From Tanytarsus gracilentus (lineage: Eukaryota; Arthropoda; Insecta; Diptera; Chironomidae): a DNA stretch of 64,000 bases. Position numbers and translations under genes: made by a program. The first letter of the stretch is position 1; each line of letters begins with the position of its first letter. Below are positions 12,194 through 24,000 of this stretch, piece by piece. The stretch lies in contig JAXRKN010000040.1 of assembly GCA_038502055.1 (NCBI GenBank), positions 310,001 to 374,000 on the forward strand. Reading direction: 5' to 3'. The notes under the pieces were generated by a model. That model was not told the origin of the DNA, searched no databases, and saw only the letters and a list, made by a program, of their open reading frames with translations.

Positions 12194-15100
12194 ATTAATT
12201 GTCGCTTAATTTTTATTTTCCATATATTTTAAATTAGACGTCTTTTTTCCTGTGATGCTTGTCAACGAAATTCGATGCAACTGAGTGCGAATGCATCAAA
12301 TAGTCGCAAAAGAGAGAAGGAAGCGTTTTTGATGTAAATTATTTGCAAAAATTATTAAATTATTGAAATGAAAAATATTTAAATTTATCACAGAATTCAT
12401 GTAGGGCTGCGGTGATGACGAAAAAATATTGAAAGAAAATTTCACTTAAATATTCTCTCCAAAAAAAATTAAAATTGTGAAATTTATTAACAAAGAGAAA
12501 ATAAATGTTGAAAACTTTTAAGAAACTTAAGTCAAAATATGAATTTTAATCGAAAGTCTTGTCCTTAATTCAGAAAATTTTAAGAAGGAAAAATATAAAC
12601 GAGTAAAAAATTAATAAAGCATATGGAAAATTTAAATTGTTATCGATCCATGCTTGAAGTCTTTGAATATTTAAATATTTTAGATGTGAAAAAAATAATA
12701 ATTTTATCGATTGAAAATTCGAAAATTCTTCAATTTTTCATGACATGTAGAAAATTTCCCATCGTCATGTTATGGAGGTGAAAATTACCTCATAAAATGT
12801 ATTGATATTGAGAAATTGAGGATGTAAAATAAAATTTGCTAGCATAAAAGCAAAATCGAATAATAAACTTCCGTCGTGAGAGCAAATTTATATTTTGTCT
12901 AATTTACCCAGACACATCATCATCAACTCTCTCTCTCACTCACTTTTCTCTCTATTTTTACCTCAGCTGTGAAGAAGAAAAGTCAACGTGCATAAAATAA
13001 TCGCATCACATATTTTCAACACATTTTTCTCTCTTTCAAAGCGCGCCACAATTGAAAAAGGGGTGAGAGAAAAGTGATTCGGCAACAGAAAAAAACTTTT
13101 TTGTTTGTATACAAAATAAATTTTTGCCATCTACTCTGTGCGCAGAATCGTTTATGATTCTCTCTCGTCTCCTCGCATGTACGCTCACAACTTGGCTCTA
13201 GTTTGCGAAAATCTTTCAACTTTTACAGTCGCACTATGCTGTGAGCTCCCGTTTTTGGCGTTAATGGAAAAAAAGCTTTTCAAAAAAATAATTTTAAACA
13301 TAATCGCATGCAATGAGTGCAAGTGACGCATAATAGAAGCAATGAAACGTGAAATAATGTTAAATTTTCTGACGTTTGCCACATGGTTCAACGATTTAAT
13401 GTGCAATTGAAATTAAAGAAGAAAACTTTTCAAATCAATATACAAAGCGACAGAAAAAAAGCTCTTTAGTTTTTCCTTCACATCTCAAATGGACTCTCAA
13501 GAGAGATGAAATAAGCGAGATGAAAAAAAATTATGTGAACTAGAGAGGTGATATTCAAAGCTTGAAATGAAGACAGTGTAAATAAACTGATACACTAAGT
13601 GATAAAGTTAATAAAAAATTTTAATAGATTAGATAAATGCACACACGTTCAAGTCACAAGTAAAAACTATAAAGACATCTTAAATAATATTGTGAGGTTA
13701 TCAAAAGTCGTATATGACATTCAAAAAAATAATCATTCACAATTTGGTTATTTTTAAGTTGAATCAAAACTAGAAAGACATTTTGAGAAAAAAAAGGTAA
13801 GAAATTTTTCTTTTAACGAGTGAAAATTGAGGGAAAATCAATTTGGCTGGGATGCTTTTTCTTCTTCTTACTTTGACTTCTTCCATGCAAAAAAAAAATT
13901 AAATCCTTCTAATTTAAAATCAGAAACTATTTTCTAAGCTGTAAGACCCGTTAGGCTCGGATACGTCCGTTCACTCAGACCATAGTTAGTTTAAATTGTA
14001 ATACAATTTTATCTGTTTTGTTCCAAAACTTTCATTTTCATCCCGTTTGAATATTAAAAAATGAAACTTACATTCTCATTCCGCATGTCTGATGAATATG
14101 AAAAAAAATCAACATTTTGTCATCATATAATGCAATTTAGTCATGCTATAACATCTCCAATTTACAACTCACGTAATCTCTCTCGACGATATGTTAAATG
14201 CAAGATAATTAAATTAAAACTGGCCGTAATTTGACGAGTGAACGTTAATAAATTTGTCAAATAATTACTCTAGATATGAACACGTAATGCACGATATATA
14301 CAGCATTGCATACATGCACGAACATTAGAGTTGCACACTCAATTTTATGTCAAACCTTTTCGCTCTTTTGTTCACGTTAAAATATGCGGTCATTGAGAGT
14401 GCACACATTAAAATGCAGTTGTTTTATCATGCAGCTTTTCGCGAAACAAATTGTTTAATTACGAGTTGTAACTTCATGGATGGCATTAGAAAATATTTAA
14501 CAACAAAAAAATTAATTATTTTTTTAAAAATCTAAAAATTCAATGTGATTTTGTCTGGTTTAAAAATAAATGAAACAAAAATCTCTTGCCAAAGAAAATA
14601 TAGTTTCTCAATAATGATTTCACGTGGATAAATTCGAAATTAAAATGTTCTTTGAAGCCACTTGAAACCGAGATTTATAGCTTAATTGAGTGAAAGACGA
14701 AAAGCAATTTCGCAAACATCAACTTGAAGAAATTTATTTTTATGTATAGAGATAATAATAGTTATGTTTCGTTAGGGCAGACACACATCGTGTTTGGCGA
14801 ATATAATTTTATCGTTTCTAATTCCCGCCGTCAAATTTTGTTGATAATTTTTTTACGCAACATCATGCTCAGCAGCAAACCTAAAAATACCAAAAACATT
14901 TTTTTGCTTCTTGCTATTAATCTGCGATTCTTTAAAGAGTAATTTTTAATGACGAGCAGAAGCAATTCGCTCATGAAAGAATGCGTGAACAACGTCGTAC
15001 AAAAAGAATTATAACGATGAGATGTAGAAAATAATAATAGTGATATTGTACCCGATGCCATGGCCGTAAATAACAAAAAACTCAATTCGTTCTTCCTTTT

Positions 15101-17580
15101 TTTCTTGAATAAATGAGAGTTAAATTATTTAGTTTTTTTTTTGGCACAACACAAAGACCGAGAATATCATAGAGATATCTAGAAGATCATTGGCATGTAA
15201 ATAATTAAGTGTCTCGATGTTGTTGGGTTGATTTCTTATGTGCGAGAAGTACCGAATTTTTTTAATTGAATTTGATATTTTATGCCTTTTTACGGCCTTT
15301 ACCCTTTTTTAGTTTTTTTCGGCCCCTCTTATTTTTATTATGCTTTTAAATTTTCAAAATCTCGCTACTTACACTACGCGAGACTTTTTTAAAAATTTTA
15401 ACTTTATTTTTATTTAACATTTATTCCCCATTTCCCTTTTAAAATTTTTGAAAATTGTAAATTAATTATAGTGTTTGAAAATTTTGATAATTATTTTTTT
15501 TGAAGGAGAAATTTGAATTATTTAAACTTTTAATGTTTTATTTAGATTTTTTATTTCGTTTTAAATTTTTGAAAAAAGAAATATAAGTTTATTTTGTTTA
15601 TATAAAATATATTTGTAAATTAATAACTTAAAATTTACTTTTTTGTGTTTAATTGGCATTTGCCCTAAAAAAACTATTAGATATAATTTTTGTTGGTACT
15701 AAAATACGTTGCGTGTAATGCGAGCTCGTCTTCTCGCACATGATTTCTTAGTGATGGAAAAAAATTAAATAAGTTTGCAAAATCTTTTTACTTTGGGATG
15801 AATTTATTATGACAAATTTCATCACGCGTAATCACGTAATGTCAAAACACTTATTTCTCCTTTAATTTTTTTATCCGTGGATTAAATAATTTTTTTTGTC
15901 AATCTCCATATTCTGATTTTGTACGCGATGATACAAAATTATTTATAGAAATTTTTGCGACTCGAAAGCAATTTTAATATTTATAAAAAAAAATCCATCG
16001 CTTCGAAAAAAGTTTCATAATCAAATCAATGTCCATTATCGTCACACACTGAGACGCTTTTTTTAAAAACAGCAAGAAGAAAACTAATTCAAGAAAACTC
16101 CATCGATTTTCCTCGACTCAATTTTCTTTTATCAAACTAATGCATTACTGGTTTATTTCTATTAAATATTTGATCCAATTTCCATAACACAATATATTTT
16201 TTCCACACTATCAATTTAATGAAAACTGAAGGCGTAGTGTGTGAAAACATAAATGCAAAGAAGACACGTCGTCTACAAGTATCGTTATTTTTCCTTTGAA
16301 TTTTCTATTCACTCGAAGAAAATGAAGAAAAAACATTGAAAGTGATAAAAGCTCTCACACTATAAAGCATGGCTACAAGTATCGGAAGGAAGCGTTAGCA
16401 AGTGACAAAAGTTAAAATGAAAATTTTCTAGGTCGTCCAACTCACGGCAATGATGTTGAGGACACAAAAGAGAGAGAGTGAGTGGAAAATTGTTTTTTTT
16501 CGCTTTACTCAATTCGGAAATTTTTCTCTTTCACTTGTTGAGCAGCGCTTTTCCTCCAACAAGCCACGCCATCACATTTTTTACCCGCACACGATCTAAG
16601 TCGGTTAAAATAGTTGCTAAGGACAATTTGCATATTATATACGACCTATTTACACAAAAATTCAACCCATTTTCATTTTCCCTCGCAAATATTCGCTCTT
16701 TATATTTTTTAAAAGGTGAAAGTTACCGCTTCGAATGTCAAGTGCTTGATTTAACTCCTTTTTAATAAATTTTTATACTTTCCTTGTTTCTTGTTCATGG
16801 AATTTTCTTACATTTCCATTAAGTTTGCTTATTTTCTTTAGTCACGCAATCTGAAATGTTTTTCCCTTTTCAACTCAATAAGCGAACAAGTATACGAGTG
16901 CAAAAAGGTTGATGAAGTTTAATTGAATAATCAAACACGATGCTTGTAGATTTTAGAATTCAATTTATAATTTTAAAATTATCGAAAAAAATTAATTAAT
17001 TTCTAAATCATAAAAATTTTCGTGAACGCCAGTCGGATGTTGAGAGTGAGACCATTAAGAATAAAAATAAAAAATTGCTGAGGAAGTCAAAACTTTTCAT
17101 ATTAAAGTGCTTTAATTGCGCTATCACGGCGCACACGCAAAGCTTTATATGCGTAGCTAAACGTTTATAACTCGAAATGTGATATGCGGCTACTAAGAGA
17201 CTATATTGAATTTATTGTGCCTTATGAACGCACGACTTGCGAACATGGAAGGAAGGAAGAAAGTTGTTCATTGTAATGGATGAGGACAAATTGAATAATG
17301 CTGATTTGTAATTGATATAAATCAAGCGCTGTAGGAGCGTCAAACGTGTTGGGTTGTATCAAAATTCTCTTTATCAAAATTCCACAAATTATTTTTACGA
17401 CAATTATTTAACATTTTTAATTAACATCACGAACCAGAAAAAATAATTAAAACATGCATTTCGCGTGGAAACTCTTTTAAATTATGTTTCCCGGAAGAAG
17501 AAAATTTATTAATGTGGATTTTTTATGTCAAACTAATGATGCAATTTAATTTCCTCTTTGAAACATAGAAATGATTGGTG
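12194..17580. other. Gene-free AT-rich region
   Basis: About 5.4 kb without a supportable gene; all frames are short and lack family motifs. The first few hundred bases are the 3' UTR of the MARCHF6-type gene (AATAAA-like strings near 12500 and 12840). Between 12920 and 13520 there are several CT/GA-rich patches. A short GC-richer island at about 13938-13985 stands out against the AT background. The last part must hold the promoter of the DUF229 gene. I saw no transposon termini, tRNA or microRNA hairpin that I recognise. Confidence 0.55.
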
Positions 17581-20431
17581 ATGTCACTTAACAGCAGTCA
17601 CTCCGATTTAGAGCCGCTAATTGAAGTTCATACATCAGCTGCAAAAAATGGAAGACCACGTGTAAATAGCAAAAAAGCCAAAGCGTCGGGTTTGATTTTG
17701 AGACGGAGAGATCTCAAAGGATATCAGGAGAAATGTGGTCGAGCGAAACTTTTGGCACTGCTCGGTGCTTTTGGAATTCTCTTAATTTATCTCTCAAATT
17801 TAAAGCCATATCAACATCTAGTCGTGAGAATTCCGGAGGATGAAAAAGGTATGAAGAGCTTTTGTAACCGAGTATGTGCATGCTTTGTTTGTAGTGTTGT
17901 AGTCCCGCACTATTGTGTTTTAGTTTAATGCCAGGTGTGACAGCTAAAATTATTTGAAATTTTTTAAAACTAAATTCAAGTCGTCATACCTTGCAACTGT
18001 AAATATTCAATGTTTTAATACATTTTTATGTCGTTTTTGTTTTTTTTTATTCTTCCTTCCCTCTAACAAAAATATCAAACTTTTCGGCTCAAATCAACCT
18101 GGACTGACATCAAAAAATCATCACAAAAAATGCAATTAATTTTTTAATGTTTAATTTTCTTTTTTTGCTGCCTATAATTATTAACACTTTTCCCTTGAAA
18201 AAAATATGAATTGGAATCACATAAAACCCAAATTCGTTGTGTTGTTAATGTGCAATTGTATCCCAATCGCCTCACATTTCATTTTTAATAAAAATCTTTC
18301 ATCACCTCTGCATATAAATATGTACATTTATACAATTAATTTAATAAAAAAAGACAACAATACCTCCTCAAATAATTCAATCAACCCAGTACCTCCAGGC
18401 TATCTCGTTTTTTCGCCACAATGCAAAATGCTTTCACTGGAACCGCTCGCATCGGATGTCATGAGATTATTCTCAAAAGAAGAATTCGAGCCGTGTGCTA
18501 AAAGACAACCATTGACCACTATAAAGCAGGATTTTGATGAGGACATCGTTCAATTGGTTTTTCGTCATGGACTCAAATCAAAGTTTTTGAGTTCCGATCA
18601 AAATCAGTTGACTTGCTGTTACCAGGAAATTACTCGTGGTGGTTTTAATACGTCAGCTGATGATAAATTTAAGTGAGAATTTTTATAAATTATCTTTCAG
18701 TGGATTTTAATTAATTTTCATTGTTAGTCTCTCAAAGTGCATCAATTTTAACAGCACAATTGATCTCCCAACCCACATAGAATTCATTCTCGTTCAATGT
18801 CGAGGATTTAACTCAAAGGATAGAAAGAAAGCCAAAACTGTGTATTATAATGCCCATGCCATCGTTCGACGGCAATATCAGATGCAAAGAATCTTCGAAA
18901 ACTACAAATCTCTCTATCCACATCAAAGACCACTCTCGGTTCTCATGTTGGGCATTGACTCTGTATCAAGACTGAATTTAATTCGAGCAATGCCACACAC
19001 GGCGCAGCACTTATTCGACACTGGCTGGATGGAACTGAAGGGATACAATAAGGTGCAAATTAATTTGAAATTAAAATTAGTGTTAAAATAAATTTTTTAA
19101 AATAGATGGACGACAACACATTTCCAAATCTTATGGCAATTCTCACCGGTTACAATCAAAGCTACGCTTATGACGCATGTGATCCCAAGCAAGTTGGAAA
19201 ACTTGATAAATGTCCTTTTATTTGGAAAGAGTTCGAGAGCGCCGGATATGTGACGGGTTATGCTGAAGACGAAGCGAAAATTTCCACCTTCAATTATCAT
19301 AAACTTGGCTTTATTAACCAACCCACCATAAACTACTTTCGTCCGTTTACTATGGCCGCAGAAAAATATTTAAAAATTAAATACAAGAGTTCGCTTAAAT
19401 TTTGTCTCGGTTTTCAAAACTACGCAGACTATATTTATCAATATGCCATAGATTTTGCAACTGCTTACAAAAATGATCCATTTTTTGGATTGTTTTGGAC
19501 CAACACATTCTCACATAATGAACTTAGCGATCCATCGAGTATGGATGAAAAAATTAAAGGTTACTTGGAGGAGCTCGACACTCGGGGCATTCTCAATACA
19601 TCTGCTGTGATTTTCTTTAGCGATCATGGACTTCGATTTGGACCCGTGCGGCAGTTGATGGTAAAAGTTTAGCTAAAATTTTCTTTAATGAAATTTAAAG
19701 TTTTAAATTTCTTAAAATAGACGGGTTGGCTTGAGGAACGACTGCCATTTATTTTCATCTGGCTTCCGCCTTGGTTTCGAGCTCAGTATCCGGAAATAAT
19801 TCAAAATCTAAAAATAAATCGAAATCGATTGTCAAATCCGTACGACTTGCACATGACGCTAAAGCATATTTTGGAGCTATCGAAACGTGTGGAAAATTTA
19901 TCGCCTGCATTAAGTTGTCCTCCATGTCAGAGTGTTTTAAGAGAATTACCGGAAAATCGCTCGTGTGCAGATGCACATATTGATGCACACTGGTGCACGT
20001 GTACGGCTTATGCGACGATCGATCGCAAAGATACATTCGCTAAAAAGGCTGTGAAATTCGTCATAAATTACATTAACAATGAGTTGGAGACGAAGGCTCG
20101 AATGCCAAACAGCACAAAACCTCTATGCACACACTTGCGATTAAAATCAATAATTTCTGCAAAGAAATCGGACATGACGCGCGCAAATGCAACTCACTAT
20201 TACTTTAGCTACCTTCTCGTTTTCGATGTAAATCCGTCAAATGCCAAATTCGAAACGACAGTTCTCTACTATCCGGAGGCGAAAAATAATAACATCGAAA
20301 TTGCGGGCAGCATATCGCGTCTTAATGAGTATGCGACACAGTCGGCCTGTGTCAATACCGACTACTTGCGAAAGTATTGTTATTGCTTAAAACAGCCAGG
20401 AAAGAAGAAAACTGGCTTGCTAAATTTCTAA
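17581..20431 (+). CDS. DUF229 sulfatase-like membrane protein
   Basis: Member of the DUF229 branch of the alkaline phosphatase/sulfatase fold, a family expanded in insects and nematodes with unknown substrate. Five exons (17581-17848, 18390-18672, 18728-19052, 19106-19660, 19721-20431) keep frame and give 713 residues. The first in-frame ATG is at 17581; the frame extends two codons upstream without an ATG. A hydrophobic segment at about residues 60-76 after a basic stretch suggests a type II signal anchor, placing the catalytic domain in the Golgi lumen or outside the cell. Fold landmarks are present: the nucleophile-region GIDSVSR motif, the DDNTFPN/LTGYN segment, and FFSDHG with a metal-binding Asp-His pair. 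The C-terminal third has about ten cysteines and is probably disulfide-bonded. Polyadenylation signal AATAAA at 20671-20676. The next gene converges from the other strand. Confidence 0.88.
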
Positions 20432-21033
20432 GACACACCAAATTTTAACTTTTAATGAGAGTTTTAATGAGAATTTTTTCATAAATTATATATATTGGGT
20501 GCTAATTTAAAATCCTCATAAAGTTCGTAACTTTTCCTCTTCATTCTCTCTTTCCTATTTAAATTTAGCTAAATTTAAGAGAATTCTTTAAAACGCTTGA
20601 AACATTCTTGAACAAGAATTATATGACAAAAATATACATTACACATATTTGCTAATTTTACATGGGAACAAATAAAAACATTTTAAAATTGCCAACACAT
20701 TGTACATATAAAATTAATTGAAATTTAATGATAAAAAGGCGTTATTTTTTGACCTTTAAACAAGTTATTGAGTTTGTGCCACATCTTGAAAAAATTCATG
20801 AAAAAAACAAATTGGAGTTTAATAAAATTTTAAATTCTTAATTAATATTTTTTATTTTTGTTTTCAGAACAAATTCAACAATAATTTTATGTATATTTAA
20901 CATAAAGTAATAATTTCATGTTATCATAAAATTTAGAAAACTTTAAATATTAAAGTTTGTTTAACGATCAAAAAATTTATAACATTTTATGTTTTTAAGG
21001 AACAACAAAATAATATTTTTTATAATGAAATGT
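20432..21033. other. Convergent intergenic region / 3' UTRs
   Basis: About 600 bp between the stop codons of the DUF229 gene (plus) and the CUB/LDLa gene (minus). AATAAA at 20671-20676 serves the plus strand and TTTATT at 20861-20866 serves the minus strand. Nothing else is recognisable. Confidence 0.7.
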
Positions 21034-24000
21034 TTACTCATTGTCATCGTCACTTTCGCTTGACGAATTGTGATTAGATCTCAACGGCAAACAATTGTGT
21101 GAGCCGAAATATTGGTTTGATTTCTTATCTTTCACACTTTTATGCACAATCTCGCATGACTTTTCACATATTTTCGGTAATATTTGAATTTCATTTATCT
21201 CATTCGGTTGAATGGAGTTGAAATTCTGCGATGGATATTCTGGAAAGCAATTGCAAAGTTTTATCATCTTTGAGTTTGTTGCATTATCAACGCTCGGATC
21301 GTGTTTGATGCTCGAGTTCATTAAATCATGAAATGATATACGTCCGTGACAAATTTCACAAATTTTCGGCGAATAAAGCTGCTCAACACAGTCACCGCAC
21401 ATTGAACATCTTCGATTCTCACGTTGGTAAATTAAATTTTTACAGCGGTCACACTCGATTTTATTGCGGAGGAGCGTCGTCTTGAATTTATCGCTGAAAA
21501 TTGATTGCGATGAATCACAACAGCATGATGAACTGACACTTGAATCGACACTCTTTGATGTTTGAAGTAATGGTCTGCATGTTGGAGATTTCTGAAAATA
21601 TTGTGGGGTGTCGAGGAAAATATTTTAACTTACTTTTCATACATTCTGAAATATTTATCAACATCTTGCATTTCAGCAGCGCTTACAGAATCAAAAAATT
21701 GAATTTGCTGGTTTGAAGTCGATGGGAGATTTGGATTGTCAACACTGAATTGAATCCAGTTTTTAAGTAATTTGTTTGTATGTTTGCAATCATTAAATTC
21801 AAAAGTCGTATAGTTTACTTCCTTTAAAGGTTCCGATGATGATTTTGACCTTTTTAAATTAAATTTTTAAACTTTCTTAGAGTTTAGTTGTGGTGAAAAA
21901 TTTACATTTTCCTCTCGTTCTCATTTTCGCAGTTGTTGACGAGATCCGGTGAGTCGGCCGACGCTGTCTCGCCCGCTTCTTCAATATCTGTAATTTGTGT
22001 TCTAATTATTCGATCATCATTAACATAAGAACATTTAATTCAAGTCTATTCACCCACCCAACATCTGCATGGAAGATAGTAAATTATCCGAATGGTTTTG
22101 GTTCATGAAATATGGAGATTCAGATCTGATAGATGGTATGTCGCTATTTTCATCATTAGCCACATCTAAGAGTGCGCCATGAACGGAAACAGCCGGATCG
22201 GAGTGACTTGAAAAAAAGAGGTGAAAAACCTTAAAATTCCAATTAATTATTTAATAATACCGCGGTTTATGGAGCCGACTCTTCTTTCCAGTTCGTTTCT
22301 TGACTCGACTCATCTGATCTTCCATTCCAATTTGAATAATTTCATCATAATTTGGTGGAGCTTCGTACAAGGGTGGTGGTTCATTATTTAAATCTTCCTG
22401 TTGCTGATTAGAAACGTTGTTGATTTCTATAATTTTTAAATTTTTTTAGATTCAAAAGCTTTTCTTCAAAGTTCCTGCGAACTTTTTAAAAGCTTTCTAA
22501 AGCTTTTTTTCGTAGCTTGTAAAAGCTCACCCAATAGTTGACTAATTGTCTGAAGCTGATTTTGAAATTGTTCTTGTTCTCGTAGTCGGTTGCCATTTTT
22601 ATACATTGTCATGAGGATACACGAAATGACGAAGAGAAAAGAAGCAGAACTCAATATGAGTGCAAGAGTTGTTGTTTTTAAGTCAGGAAAGACATCTGTT
22701 TTTGGAAAGTAGTATCTTGAAACTGGCCATTGCCGGCTAACCAATCCATGCTCCCACAGTTCTGTACACAAACCATGTTCATCACTTCCATCGCCACAAT
22801 GATCATAGCCGTCACATTGTAAATTTAAAGGAATACAGCGCTCATTACGGCACTCGAATTCACTACCTGCGTAACATTCTGGGAAAAAAAGATTTAAATC
22901 CAATTTTATAAGTGTGAAATTAGTGATAAAAGCTAACACAAATTTATATATATTAAAAACAATGATAAGGTTATTTAAAAAATATGATTCATTACCAAAA
23001 TTTATTCATTATCTCAAAAGGTTTTAACAATCTGAAGTTTTAGTTGGAAAACTTTAAAAACACTTTTTTGGGATTATTTTTTATTTTGGGAAAAATCACT
23101 TTTAGTTATTGAATTCGTCACATGTTGATATTTGCTGAATAACACGTTCATAGTCAGTGCTCACACCGTTTCTTATGGACATCATGCATTCATCCATTGT
23201 AGCGTGAGTTTCTTCTAGTTGAACTCCAATATTATCTTCAAAGTCTTCCGCTTGAGGCTTAATAGCATCCCATTCAGCCAAACGACTGTTGTATTCCGTT
23301 GTAAAATTAGCAACAATTTCTGATTGTTGGCTAAAATGATTGCGAGCTCTGAAGCCACGAACCACGACCTTCTGAAGACGAATAAAAAGTCCCTCGTATT
23401 GCTGAATAAAGTCTTGAGCTTGTTCGACCACGACTTGACTGGAAGTGTCGTAACGAGCGACGCAGTTGGCTGATCGGAAGCCGGTAAAGGAAGTTGCTTC
23501 AGTAAGCTGATTGAGGAGATTAGTCGTGCAAGGATTCACGGGCATAGTGGTGAGCATAACTCGATATGGACGTTCAATTTCCACAATTTGTCTCGTATTG
23601 TTCTCGATTTCTTGCAGAGCTTCGGTTGTCTTAACATCAAGCACGCCAGTAAGTTGTTGACGCAATTCAGTGACTGCAGTGTCAACCGATTGTTGTTGAG
23701 GACTCAATCTTTGTTGCATTAACCATGAGTCAGAGAAAAGCTGATCGACTGGTGGTGGTTGAGCACTAATAGTGCAAATCACGGCAGCAATTATCGCAAG
23801 ATATTTCATTTTTCACACTTTTCGTCGGATAATTTTCAAATAATGACTTAAAATCACTTCAGGCACTCACATTTTATACTCACACGCTATTATCGTGTGA
23901 ATTAAAATTATCACTATAAAATTGGAAGTTATCAAGAACTGATTTGTGATACTCTCTTATCAAACAAAGTCATTTAAGGTTTTCGGAAGAAAAAGAGATT

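Noticed and set aside
16478..16765. 95-codon plus-strand frame
   Set aside because: Low-complexity Phe/Ser/Leu content, no family resemblance, no promoter or neighbouring exon that would extend it.
18206..18389. Upstream part of the open frame before exon 2 of the DUF229 gene
   Set aside because: It is an intron: the CCCAG acceptor at 18385-18389 gives the exact phase for exon 1, and the upstream residues are low-complexity.
21687..21849. Longer version of exon 8 of the receptor, ending at the GTAAGT near 21631
   Set aside because: That donor leads to a frame that meets an early stop in the next exon, whereas the GTAAGC donor at 21686-21685 keeps the Cys-rich frame open to its natural stop.
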